This document shows positions 45,946-57,633 of a stretch of DNA of 64,000 bases, one piece after another. Positions within the stretch are counted from its first letter, which is position 1. Every line of letters starts with the position of its first letter. The DNA comes from Variovorax paradoxus (GTDB taxonomy: Bacteria; Pseudomonadota; Gammaproteobacteria; Burkholderiales; Burkholderiaceae_C), in assembly GCF_030811855.1 (NCBI RefSeq), contig NZ_JAUSRN010000008.1, positions 186,001 through 250,000 on the forward strand. The letters are read 5' to 3'. A program made the translations under genes and the position numbers. The notes under the pieces are model-generated. The model was not told the origin of the DNA. It did no database searches and saw only the letters and a list, made by a program, of their open reading frames with translations.

Positions 45946-46898
45946 CCAAGAAACACATCTACATCTATTCCCCCTCCAGCGCGATTCGCGACAAGGCCGC
46001 CTTCCGCCGCGGCGTCGCAAGACTCAAGACCCTGGGCTACGAAGTCGAACTCGACGAAGCGGCACTTGCCGCCTACCAGCGCTTTGCGGGCGACGACGCG
46101 ACGCGGCTCGCCGCCATTGGCCGCGCGGCCGCCAGCGGTGCCGACATTGCCCTGATCGGGCGCGGCGGCTACGGGCTCACGCGCATCCTGGACGCCATTC
46201 CCTACAAGGCCGTGGCCAAAGCCATCCAGCGCGGCACCGAATTCGTCGGCGTCAGCGACTTCACCGCATTGCAGAGCGCGCTGCTCGTCAAAACCGGTGC
46301 CGTGACCTGGGCCGGCCCGGCCGTTGGCGAAGACTTCGGCGCAGAAGGCGGCTCGGACGACATCATGGAAGCCTGCTTCGATGACCTCGTGAGCGGGCAG
46401 GGCGAAGGCACGGGTTGGCGCATGCCAGTGCGCGATGCCGACTTGAAGCTCAAGCCCGTGCACGACGCCACCCTGTGGGGCGGCAACCTGTGCGTGCTCA
46501 CGAGCCTGCTGGGAACGCCTTACTTTCCGGCAGTCGACAAGGGCGTGCTTTTTATCGAGGACACCAACGAGCATCCGTACCGTATCGAGCGCATGCTCGA
46601 CCAGCTGCGCATGGCCGGCGTACTGGCACGCCAGCGCGCCATCGTGTTCGGCCAGTTCACCGGCATGCGCAAGGTGCCGGGCTACGACCGCGGTTTCGGG
46701 TTCGATTCGGTGGTCGACCGGCTGCGCGCCGCGCTCAAGGTGCCTGTGCTCACCGGCCTTCCATTCGGCCACGTGCAGACCAAGGTGCTGCTCCCCGTGG
46801 GCGCCAAGGTCGAGCTGGCCGCCGAAGGACGCGACGTTTTCATGGTGTGGGGCCATCGGCATGCCGACGGCCATGCGCACCACGACCATGCCCACTGA
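45942..46898 (+). CDS. LD-carboxypeptidase (S66 family)
   Basis: S66 peptidases cut the L,D bond to the terminal D-Ala of murein tetrapeptides during cell-wall recycling; a related branch (MccF) inactivates microcin C. The 318-residue product has IYSPSSAIRDKAAFRRGVARLKTLGYEVELD, the nucleophile Ser105 in GVSDFTALQSALL, the Glu of FIEDTNEHPYRIERMLDQL, and the His of LPFGHVQTKVLLPVG. There is no signal peptide, which fits a cytoplasmic recycling enzyme. The C-terminus ends in a His-rich tail with seven His in fifteen residues, resembling a metal-binding segment. GTG 45942 overlaps the tadA stop. Confidence 0.9.
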   Translation: MTKKHIYIYSPSSAIRDKAAFRRGVARLKTLGYEVELDEAALAAYQRFAGDDATRLAAIGRAAASGADIALIGRGGYGLTRILDAIPYKAVAKAIQRGTEFVGVSDFTALQSALLVKTGAVTWAGPAVGEDFGAEGGSDDIMEACFDDLVSGQGEGTGWRMPVRDADLKLKPVHDATLWGGNLCVLTSLLGTPYFPAVDKGVLFIEDTNEHPYRIERMLDQLRMAGVLARQRAIVFGQFTGMRKVPGYDRGFGFDSVVDRLRAALKVPVLTGLPFGHVQTKVLLPVGAKVELAAEGRDVFMVWGHRHADGHAHHDHAH

Positions 46899-46933
46899 GC
46901 AAGCCGGCGTTTCGCCTGAAGGAAGGCGCCAGT

Positions 46934-46961
46934 AAAAAAAAGCGGCAGCCGAAAGCTGCCG
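46934..46961 (-). terminator. Terminator of the small gene at 46987-47319
   Basis: On the minus strand the arms CGGCAGC and GCTGCCG close a 5-base loop and are followed by eight T residues. It lies 25 bases after the stop. Confidence 0.85.
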
Positions 46962-46986
46962 GAGCCTCAAGGAGCCTCAGGAAGGC

Positions 46987-47319
46987 TCAGTGCGTGAAGC
47001 GCTGGTGCGCCCGCGGTCCCATGGACCCCGGCAGGCCGCCCTTGAACATGCTGTTGATGGCTTTCATCTGGCGGCGGGCGGCCGCCTCGCCGTCGATGGC
47101 GCTCAGCGCCACCATCACGTCCTGCCGCAAATACCAGAGTGCTTCGACGTCGGTTGCAAACCGCACGCGCTGCGCGACGCGCTGGACCGAATGCCCACCG
47201 TGCGACTGCAGCACCGAAAGCATGGCTGTCCGGATGCGGCTCAGTTGGTTTTCTCCCACGCGGCCAGACCCGAGGCCGGGGATTCCCAACAGGCGGAAAA
47301 AGCGACGAAACGACGACAT
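46987..47319 (-). CDS. Conserved hypothetical protein
   Basis: I do not recognise a family. The 110-residue product begins MSSFRRFFRLLGIPGLGSGRVGENQLSRIRTAML and has a mid-section (LSVLQSHGGHSVQRVAQRVRFATDVEALWYLRQDVMVALSAIDGEAAARRQMKAI) that looks fully helical, ending in a basic His-containing tail. There is no signal peptide. An in-frame TTG farther upstream could add 18 residues; the ATG at 47319 is preferred. It has its own terminator, so it is monocistronic. The phrase SMFKGGLPGSMGPRAHQR suggests a flexible tail. Confidence 0.65.
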   Translation of the reverse strand: MSSFRRFFRLLGIPGLGSGRVGENQLSRIRTAMLSVLQSHGGHSVQRVAQRVRFATDVEALWYLRQDVMVALSAIDGEAAARRQMKAINSMFKGGLPGSMGPRAHQRFTH

Positions 47320-47619
47320 GAGCACCAAAAGCGTATTGCCGAAAGCCAGAACGGTTGGTACCTTAAGCCTCAATGCGGCAATTCACAAGTTCTGGAACAC
47401 TGTTTCTTGTTTGTAAACAACAAACTTTTCTCTTCAGTTGCGCGGCCCCTGGTTTTATGACTGCAAAAGTAATAAGAAATAACGATTGGTAGGGCCCGGC
47501 CGCATGAGCAGCGAAGGTTTAGCAGGCGGAACGCATTGCGCCGCCGTCTCCCTGGCTTCTAATACGTAGCCACGAGGCAAGTAGCCACGAGCGGCCACCA
47601 CCACCGAATTCCTTCAAGC
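47320..47619. other. 300-base divergent intergenic region, AT-richer core
   Basis: This spacer separates the small minus-strand gene from the cyclase gene. Its middle (about 47380-47500) is clearly richer in A and T than the rest of the window. It contains an inverted repeat TTGTTT-GT-AAACAA (47407-47420) and a second pair CCAGAAC/GTTCTGG about 40 bases apart. No clear paired -35/-10 is visible. Regulatory sites or a small RNA are possible but not shown. Confidence 0.4.
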
Positions 47620-48567
47620 ATGGGTGTCAACTCCACAATCGTTTTCGCAGACCTGACCGGAAGTTCCCGCGTGTTCGAAGCCATGGGAAACGTACGGGCC
47701 ACGGAAACGGTGACGCGGCTTACCCAATGGATCGGCAGCATTTGCCAGGCCCACGGCGGCCGGGTCGTGAAGTCGCTGGGCGACGGGGTGTTCGCGACTT
47801 TCTCGAACGCCGCCGCGGCGACGCACGCCGTGATCGAACTGCAGCGCTACCACCACAAGCGGCTCATGGCATGGCCGGTGCCGCTGCGCATGGCCCTGCA
47901 GATCGGCGTGGCCAGCGGCGAAGTGCTGGAGGTCGAGGGCGACTGCTTCGGCGATGCGGTCAACCTGGCGTCGCGCCTCAGCGACCTGGCGGGGCCTGGC
48001 CAGATCTGGGCGGCCGACGCCGTCATTGCACAAATGGGCGAGGTGGGGGTTCGTCACCGCGACCTGGGCCTCATCACCATCCGCGGGCGCAGCGAAATGT
48101 CCGCCGTTCACCGCATCGACTGGCAGGAGGAACTGACCTCTTTCCTGACCGTGCCGGCCGCGCTGACGCCGACTCGCCTGCCCGATTCATCCTTTGGGCA
48201 GATCGAACTGGCGTGGCTCGACGTGCGTTCCATGTTCCGCACCGAAGAGCTTCCGATCCACCTCGGCCGGGTGAACGACGCGCAGTTCATGGTCAACGAT
48301 CCGCGCGTATCGCGGCTGCATGCGCGCATCGAGTTGCGCAGCGGCAGTTGCGTGCTGACCGATCTCAGCACCTATGGCACCTGGGTTCGGTTTCATGGCA
48401 ACGACGGCCCCAGCAACGAGATTGCGCTGCGGCGCGGGGAATGCGTGCTGCATGGCAGCGGCGAGATCGGCCTGGGCGCGCCGCTGAGCGATATCACCGC
48501 GCCGACCATCGCCTTCAATACCGCGGGTGCCCAGGTGCAGCTCTCGCGCCGCGAAGTCGCGCGCTAG
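47620..48567 (+). CDS. Class III adenylate/guanylate cyclase with C-terminal FHA domain
   Basis: This is a soluble nucleotide cyclase coupled to a phosphothreonine-reading domain. The 315-residue product has a class III catalytic domain (about 5-165): metal Asp in STIVFADLTGSS and SLGDGVFATF, substrate-base Lys in RVVKSLGDG, the Asp of GDCFGDAVNLASRL aligned to the adenine-selecting Asp, and the transition-state Asn and Arg in the same block. All key residues are present, so it may be an active adenylate cyclase. The FHA domain (about 215-300) has LPIHLGR, VSRLHARIELR and LTDLSTYGTWVRF. It is convergent with the receiver gene of the neighbouring signalling operon. Confidence 0.9.
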   Translation: MGVNSTIVFADLTGSSRVFEAMGNVRATETVTRLTQWIGSICQAHGGRVVKSLGDGVFATFSNAAAATHAVIELQRYHHKRLMAWPVPLRMALQIGVASGEVLEVEGDCFGDAVNLASRLSDLAGPGQIWAADAVIAQMGEVGVRHRDLGLITIRGRSEMSAVHRIDWQEELTSFLTVPAALTPTRLPDSSFGQIELAWLDVRSMFRTEELPIHLGRVNDAQFMVNDPRVSRLHARIELRSGSCVLTDLSTYGTWVRFHGNDGPSNEIALRRGECVLHGSGEIGLGAPLSDITAPTIAFNTAGAQVQLSRREVAR

Positions 48568-48580
48568 GTGCTGCCCGCGC

Positions 48581-48940
48581 TCAGTGCGGCGCTTCCAGAA
48601 GCGCGGCCAGTTGGCCGATGTCGATCGGCTTTTGCAGGTGATGGTCGAACAGCTCGCGCGCCGCCGCGCCGGCAGCGTCTTCGACCGAGAAGCCCGAAAT
48701 GGCGATGAGCAGCTTCGGGCTGCCTTCCCCCGGGGACGAGCGCAAGCGCCGCGCCACCTCGCTGCCCGGAAAGTCGGGCAGCGTGAGGTCGATGAGCGCC
48801 GCATCGAAGCGCTCCGCTGCGGCCGCATCCAGGGCCTGTTGGGCGGTGTAGGCGCAGCGGGCGGTATGGTCCTGCAGCGTCAAGAGCTCCTGCAGCAGGT
48901 CTGCCGCGGCTACGTTGTCGTCGACGATCAGCACATTCAC
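48581..48940 (-). CDS. Single-domain response regulator
   Basis: This is a CheY-like receiver at the end of a signalling operon. The 119-residue product has VNVLIVDDNVAAADLLQELL, the phosphorylated Asp in AALIDLTLPDFPGSEVARRLR, ISGFS and the Lys in HHLQKPIDIGQL. The start is the GTG at 48940. There is no output domain. It follows the receiver-kinase gene by 74 bases and is a natural final phosphate acceptor for the two kinases upstream. Confidence 0.88.
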   Translation of the reverse strand: MNVLIVDDNVAAADLLQELLTLQDHTARCAYTAQQALDAAAAERFDAALIDLTLPDFPGSEVARRLRSSPGEGSPKLLIAISGFSVEDAAGAAARELFDHHLQKPIDIGQLAALLEAPH

Positions 48941-49014
48941 TGGGGGCAAGCCTTGTTGGGGGAACGAAGCTTCGAGTATCCCGGTCCACCGACCCCCACG
49001 CAGTAGGAGGGCGC

Positions 49015-50235
49015 CTACGTCCGCGCTTGCGTCGCAGTCTTTGCCTCGGCCTGCAGCGGCAGCTCGACCTTGAACAGGGCACCGTGGCCGGGCGTGCTCT
49101 CCACCTCGATGCGCCCGTGGTGCAGGCCCACGATCTTGCGCGTGATGTAGAGCCCGAGGCCCAGCCCCGAGGCGTGCTTGCGGCTGTCGTCGGTGCGTTC
49201 GAACTGCTCGAAGATGCGTTCCTGGTCTTCCGGTGCAATGCCGATGCCCTGGTCGCGCACCGTGATGCGCGCGGTGTCGCCGGCCTTGCTCAGCATCATC
49301 TCCACCGGTTTGCCGCGGCCGTAGCGCAGCGCATTGGTCAGCAGGTTGGTCAGCACCTGTTCGATGCGGAATTCGTCCCACACGCCCCGCAGTTCGCCCG
49401 GCGCCTCGAGCGCAATCTCGGAGCCCGCGGCCTCTGCCTGGTGCCGCAGGCCCTCCACCACGGTGCGCGCGAGCGCGGCAAGGTCGACCGGCTGGGGCTG
49501 GATCGACAGCGCATCGCGCCGCATGCGCGTCACGTCGAGCATGTCGTCGATCAGCCGCACCATGTTGCGAATCTGCCGCTGGTCGCGTTCGATCATTGCG
49601 GGCAAGCGTTCCGCCGCAAAGGACTCCAGCCTGCCTTTGGACACATGCAGCTGCCGCAGCTGCGTTTCGAGATACAGCGTGTTGAGCGGCGTGCGCAGCT
49701 CGTGCGAAACCATCGACATGAAATCGTCGCGCATGCGCACCGCGTGTTCGAGCTTGCGCTGCGTGTGCCGCAGCTGCTCCACCAGCTCTTCCTGTTTCTG
49801 GTGGGCAGCCGCGAGTTTTTCCATCTCCTGGTCAAGCGCCTTGCGGTGGCGATGCAGGTCGACGAACACGTTGACCTTGCTGGTGACCGCATGCGGGTCG
49901 AGCGGCTTGTGCAAAAAGTCGACGGCGCCGCTCTCGTAGCCCCGGAACGCATAGTTGAGTTCACGGCCCGCTGCGCTCACGAAGATGATCGGGATGTGCC
50001 GTGTGCGCTCGGTGCCGCGCATCAACTCGGCCAGTTCGAAACCGTTCATGCCAGGCATCTGCACATCGAGAATGGCCAGCGCAAATTCGTGGTCGAGCAG
50101 CAGCGCCAGGGCCTCTTCGGCCGAAGTCGCGCGGTACACCGCGCGATCGGGTCCGCGGATCAGGGCCTCCAGCGCCAGAAGGTTTTCGGGCAGGTCATCG
50201 ACGATCAGCAGCTTGCTTTCGACGTCAATGGACAT
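49015..50235 (-). CDS. Receiver-histidine kinase (REC-HisKA-HATPase), soluble
   Basis: This is a soluble kinase with a receiver at its front rather than its end. The 406-residue product has a REC domain (about 8-125: LLIVDDLPENLLALEALI, Asp in LAILDVQMPGMNGFELAEL, Lys in FLHKPLDP), a coiled coil (about 135-175), HisKA with [21 protein letters not shown], and HATPase with NLLTNALRYG, VRDQGIGIAPEDQERIFEQF and GLGLGLYI. No membrane segment is present. It overlaps the cheB stop by 11 bases. The order suggests it receives phosphate from the large hybrid kinase and relays it to the small receiver. Confidence 0.92.
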   Translation of the reverse strand: MSIDVESKLLIVDDLPENLLALEALIRGPDRAVYRATSAEEALALLLDHEFALAILDVQMPGMNGFELAELMRGTERTRHIPIIFVSAAGRELNYAFRGYESGAVDFLHKPLDPHAVTSKVNVFVDLHRHRKALDQEMEKLAAAHQKQEELVEQLRHTQRKLEHAVRMRDDFMSMVSHELRTPLNTLYLETQLRQLHVSKGRLESFAAERLPAMIERDQRQIRNMVRLIDDMLDVTRMRRDALSIQPQPVDLAALARTVVEGLRHQAEAAGSEIALEAPGELRGVWDEFRIEQVLTNLLTNALRYGRGKPVEMMLSKAGDTARITVRDQGIGIAPEDQERIFEQFERTDDSRKHASGLGLGLYITRKIVGLHHGRIEVESTPGHGALFKVELPLQAEAKTATQART

Positions 50236-50830
50236 GGGCAGACTCCAGTTGCAAGAGCAGGGCGCGAAGCTCGCGCAAGGGAAGCACGTGGTCGGGAGAG
50301 TGCAAGGCAATGGCCGCTTCGGGCATGATGGAAATCTGGGCTTCGTTGGGGTCCTGGACGGCGGTGATGCCACCGGCCAGATGAATGCGCTGCAGGCCCT
50401 CGGCGCCATCGTCGTTGGCGCCGGTGAGCAGAATGCCGGCCAGCGCCGGCCCGTAGGCATCGGCCGCGGAGGCCATCAATACATCGATCGACGGCCGCGA
50501 AAAGCGCACCGGCGGCTCGCAGCTGAGCGAGAAGCGGCGGTTGCGCTCGATCGACAGATGGTAGCCGGGCGGCGCAAAGTACACATGGCCGGCCGCGAGC
50601 GGCATCTTGTCAGCGGCCTCGTGCACCGGCACTTGAAGGCGCTCGGCAAAGATTTCGGCCAGGTGGCTCTCATGCCCTTCGGGCAGGTGCAGGACCACCA
50701 CCAGCGGAAGATGCCAGGGCAGCGGAAGGTCGTGCAGCATCCGCAGCAGCGCATCGATGCCGCCGGCGGAGGCGCCGAGCACCGCGGCCTCGATGCGCCT
50801 CACAGGAAATGGCGTGACGTCCGTCTTCAT
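50225..50830 (-). CDS. CheB-type methylesterase without receiver domain
   Basis: CheB esterases remove methyl groups from glutamates of chemoreceptors or related proteins. The 201-residue product contains only the esterase domain: Ser in VLGASAGGIDALLRML, His in VVVLHLPEGHES, Asp in LLTGANDDGAEGL, together with VYFAPPGYHLSI and GGITAVQDPNEAQISIMPEAAI. The usual N-terminal receiver is missing, so it is not controlled by phosphorylation in the standard way. It overlaps cheR by 4 bases (ATGA). No methyl-accepting protein or CheA/CheW is nearby. Confidence 0.92.
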   Translation of the reverse strand: MKTDVTPFPVRRIEAAVLGASAGGIDALLRMLHDLPLPWHLPLVVVLHLPEGHESHLAEIFAERLQVPVHEAADKMPLAAGHVYFAPPGYHLSIERNRRFSLSCEPPVRFSRPSIDVLMASAADAYGPALAGILLTGANDDGAEGLQRIHLAGGITAVQDPNEAQISIMPEAAIALHSPDHVLPLRELRALLLQLESAHVH

Positions 50831-51677
50831 GTGGCCTTGCGGTAGATGCGCTCCGGCTTCGCGTGCGCGTCGAAACGTTCCGAATAGCTCGAGAAATCGA
50901 TGCTCTCCTTGGCACCAAGGCCCAGAAATCCGCGGTGGCACAGCGACTCGTGAAACAGGCCCAGCGCACGGTCTTGCAGCTCGCGGTTGAAATAGATGAG
51001 CACGTTGCGGCACGACACGAGCTGCGTTTCGGCAAACACGCTATCGGTGGCCAGGCTGTGGTCGGCAAAAATCACGTCGGCGCACAGCGAGGGGTCAAAG
51101 CGCGCGGCTTCGTAGGCGGCGGTGTAGTAATCGGAGAACGAACTCCGGCCGCCGGCGCGCTGGTAGTTGGCCGTGTAGCCGCGAATCGACTCGATGGGAA
51201 AGATGCCTTGTCGCGCCTTCTCGAGCGAGTCTGGATTGATGTCGGTCGCATAGATCTGCGTGCGCGAAAGCAGGCCTTCCTCCCGCAGCAGAATGGCGAG
51301 CGAAAACACCTCCTCGCCGGTGCTGCAGCCCGCGACCCACACCTTCACCGAAGGATAGGTGTGCAGGATCGGCACCACGTGCTGGCGCAGTGCCAGAAAG
51401 TAAGCCGGGTCGCGGAACATCTCGCTCACCGGAATCGTCAGATATTGCAGCAGCCGGCCGAAGAGCCCCGGGTCGCGCAGCACTTTTTCCTGCAGGGCGG
51501 AGATGCTCGGAAGCCCGAGCTGCGCCAGCGCATGCAGCACGCGGCGCTTTTGCGAAGCCAGCGTGTAGTTGCGGAAGTCGTAGCTGTACTTGAGGTAGAT
51601 CGCCTCCATCAGCAGGCGCAGTTCGATCTCCGTGTTGCTGAGCGGAGAGGGCACGGGAGAGGGCGTGGCAATGCGGT

Positions 51678-51681
<4 letters not shown>
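50827..51681 (-). CDS. CheR-type protein-glutamate methyltransferase
   Basis: CheR methyltransferases add methyl groups to glutamate side chains using S-adenosylmethionine. The 284-residue product has the N-terminal helical domain ([35 protein letters not shown]), the SYDFRNY motif, [20 protein letters not shown], the SAM site [19 protein letters not shown], and [20 protein letters not shown]. The GTG at 51681 overlaps the stop of the hybrid kinase by 4 bases (GTGA). Its target is not encoded in this region, so it may act on a soluble signalling partner or on the kinase itself. Confidence 0.93.
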
Positions 51682-55157
<3,476 letters not shown>

Positions 55158-55238
55158 TCACGGGGATTTGTAAGCAAAACTTTTGAAGTTTTGCCGAAAT
55201 CTACGGCCCACCGTGTCGGAGAACGCCCCGACCAGCTT

Positions 55239-55284
55239 TTGCAGCCAAGTCCGGCGCGCCGCTATACTGTTGTTTTATACAGTT
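55239..55284 (+). promoter_or_regulatory. LexA (SOS) box overlapping the promoter of the nuclease-helicase gene
   Basis: A TACTGT-N8-ACAGTT site lies at 55265-55284, a match to the CTGT-N8-ACAG LexA pattern. A -10 TATACT (55263-55268) overlaps it, with a -35-like TTGCAG (55239-55244) and 18-base spacing. LexA bound here would block the promoter. The site is 3 bases before the GTG start. Confidence 0.7.
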
Positions 55285-55287
55285 GCA

Positions 55288-57633
55288 GTGACCACGGATC
55301 TTTCCACCAAGCCGCAGGCAGCGCCGTCCGATGAGGCCCGAACGGTGTCCGTCAAGGCCCTGTGCGCTTTCGGTGCCAAGGCGGGCGACCTCGACCTGCG
55401 TTTCGTGCCCGCGCCCAGCGCGCTCGAGGGCATGGCCGGCCACGCGCTCGTACAGGGCCGCCGCGGTGAGAGCTACCAGAGCGAAGTGGCGCTGGTCTCG
55501 CATTGCGGCGCGCTCAAGGTGCGCGGCCGCGCCGACGGGTACGACCCGCGCGCCCCCCGGGTCGAAGAGATCAAAACCTTTCGCGGCGACTTCGACGCCA
55601 TCCGGGGCAACCACCGCGCACTGCACTGGGCCCAGGCCCGCACCTACGGCTGGATGCTGTGCGAACTGCACGGCCATGACCACATCACCGTGGCGCTGGT
55701 GTACCTGGACCTCGGCACCGGCGAAGAGACTGTGTTGGAAGAGCAGCACACCCGGGCAGCGCTGCAGGCGCACTTCGAGCTCTTGTGCGAACGCTACAGC
55801 GACTGGGCACAGAGCGAGGCCGCGCACCATGCCGCGCTGGACAGCGCGCTGGCTGGCCTGAAATTTCCGCATGGCGCATTCCGCGCCGGCCAGCGCGAAC
55901 TCGCCGAGGCCGTGTACCGCGCCGCGGCGAACGGGCGCTGCCTGATGGCGCAGGCGCCCACCGGCATTGGCAAGACGCTGGCCACCATCTTTCCGCTGCT
56001 GAAGGCGCGCGCCGCACGGAAGATCGACAAGATCTTCTTTCTCACTGCCAAGACCTCGGGCCGCGCCGTGGCACTGGAAGCCTTTCGCGTGATGGGAGAA
56101 GGGTGCGCGCCGGTGCGCGTGCTCGAGCTCACCGCGCGCGAGAAGGTCTGCGAGTACCCCGACCGCGCCTGCAACGGCGATTCATGTCCGCTGGCCAAGG
56201 GCTTCTACGACCGCCTGCCCGCCGCACGCGAAGAGGCCGCGCGCGCAGCCCGGCTCGACCGTCAGGCGCTGCGGCAGATTGCATTGGCGCACACCGTATG
56301 CCCCTATTTCCTGGCGCAGGAAATGGCGCACTGGTCCGACGTGATCGTCGGTGACTACAACTACTACTTCGACGGCAGCGCCTTTCTCTACGCCACCATG
56401 AAAGATTCCGACTGGCGCGCCGCGGTGCTGGTCGACGAGGCGCACAACCTGCTGGAGCGCGCGCGCGGCATGTACACCGCCGAGCTCGACGGCCCGGCAC
56501 TGGAAGAAGCCCACCGCGTGGCGCCCGCATCGGTGCGCGGCGCGCTCGGGCGGCTGTACCGCGAATGGGACACGGTGCAGCAATCGCAGACCGAGCCGTA
56601 CGACACGGCCGATGAAATACCCGAACGCTTCGCCCGCACGCTGCAGGCGGCCAACACGGCCATGGGCGAATACTTTGCGGCCACGCCCGACGCGGTGCAG
56701 GGGCCGCTGCAGCGCTTCTTCTTCGATGCGCTGCAGTTCGCCCGGCTGGCCGATTCCTTCGACGACCATTCGGTGTTCGAGCGTACGCTGGGGCCCGCGA
56801 TCGACCATCAGCAGCGCAGCCTCTCGATCCGCAACCTCGTGCCCGCGCCATTCCTCGAGCCGCGCTTTGCAGAGGCCGCGTCGGTCACCTGTTTTTCGGG
56901 CACCTTGTCGCCGTTCGCCTTTTACCGCGATGCGCTGGGGCTGCCGCCGGAAACGCTGCTGCTCGACGTGGCCTCGCCATTCCAGAGCCGGCAGCTGCGG
57001 GTCGAGGTGGCCATGAACGTGTCGACCCGCTTCCGCGATCGCGCGGGCTCGCTTCGCAGCGTGGCCGAGATCATCGGGGCCCAGTTCGAGCGCCTGCCCG
57101 GCAACTACCTAGCGTTCTTCAGCAGCTTCGACTACCTGGAAAAAGCCTGCGCGGCTTTCCACGCCAAGCATCCCGGCGTGCCGGTGTGGGTGCAAACGCG
57201 CGGCATGACCGAAGCCGATCGCCACGGCTTTCTCGCGCGCTTCGAGGAGGGCGGCCGCGGCATCGGCTTTGCGGTGCTGGGCGGCGCGTTCGGCGAAGGC
57301 ATCGACCTGCCCGGTAGCCGGCTGATCGGCGCCTTCGTTGCCAGCCTGGGCCTGCCGCAGCACAACGCCCTGAACGAGATCACCCGCGAGCGCATGCAGG
57401 CGCGATTCGGCAAGGGCTACGAATACACCTACCTCTACCCAGGGCTGCAAAAGGTGGTGCAGGCCGCTGGCCGCGTCATCCGCACCGAGCAGGACGAGGG
57501 CGTGCTGCACCTGCTGGACGACCGTTTTGCGCGCGCCGAGATCCGCGAGTTGCTGCCGCCGTGGTGGGAGCTCCGCCTGGGCGGCTCGGCGCACGCGGGC
57601 AGGAAAGGAGAAGACGTCGATGCGGTCCGCTAG
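55288..57633 (+). CDS. Cas4-like nuclease / XPD-DinG family helicase fusion
   Basis: This is a two-part DNA repair enzyme. Residue numbers are from the GTG at 55288 (781 residues). The N-terminal part is a PD-(D/E)xK nuclease of Cas4/RecB type: GRADG (80-84), VEEIKT (92-97), QARTY (116-120). The rest is an iron-sulfur superfamily 2 helicase of the XPD/DinG/YoaA group: Walker A APTGIGKT (223-230), four cysteines at about 288, 295, 300 and 338 for the 4Fe-4S cluster, DEAH (383-386), and motif VI QAAGRVIRTE. There is no ribosome site in front of the GTG, and the first base is a few bases from the predicted transcription start, so it may be near-leaderless. The alkB start overlaps its end. Confidence 0.9.
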   Translation: MTTDLSTKPQAAPSDEARTVSVKALCAFGAKAGDLDLRFVPAPSALEGMAGHALVQGRRGESYQSEVALVSHCGALKVRGRADGYDPRAPRVEEIKTFRGDFDAIRGNHRALHWAQARTYGWMLCELHGHDHITVALVYLDLGTGEETVLEEQHTRAALQAHFELLCERYSDWAQSEAAHHAALDSALAGLKFPHGAFRAGQRELAEAVYRAAANGRCLMAQAPTGIGKTLATIFPLLKARAARKIDKIFFLTAKTSGRAVALEAFRVMGEGCAPVRVLELTAREKVCEYPDRACNGDSCPLAKGFYDRLPAAREEAARAARLDRQALRQIALAHTVCPYFLAQEMAHWSDVIVGDYNYYFDGSAFLYATMKDSDWRAAVLVDEAHNLLERARGMYTAELDGPALEEAHRVAPASVRGALGRLYREWDTVQQSQTEPYDTADEIPERFARTLQAANTAMGEYFAATPDAVQGPLQRFFFDALQFARLADSFDDHSVFERTLGPAIDHQQRSLSIRNLVPAPFLEPRFAEAASVTCFSGTLSPFAFYRDALGLPPETLLLDVASPFQSRQLRVEVAMNVSTRFRDRAGSLRSVAEIIGAQFERLPGNYLAFFSSFDYLEKACAAFHAKHPGVPVWVQTRGMTEADRHGFLARFEEGGRGIGFAVLGGAFGEGIDLPGSRLIGAFVASLGLPQHNALNEITRERMQARFGKGYEYTYLYPGLQKVVQAAGRVIRTEQDEGVLHLLDDRFARAEIRELLPPWWELRLGGSAHAGRKGEDVDAVR

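Noticed and set aside
46934..46961. Possible terminator for the LD-carboxypeptidase gene
   Set aside because: The T tract follows the hairpin only on the minus strand; on the plus strand the A run precedes the stem, so it serves the opposite gene.
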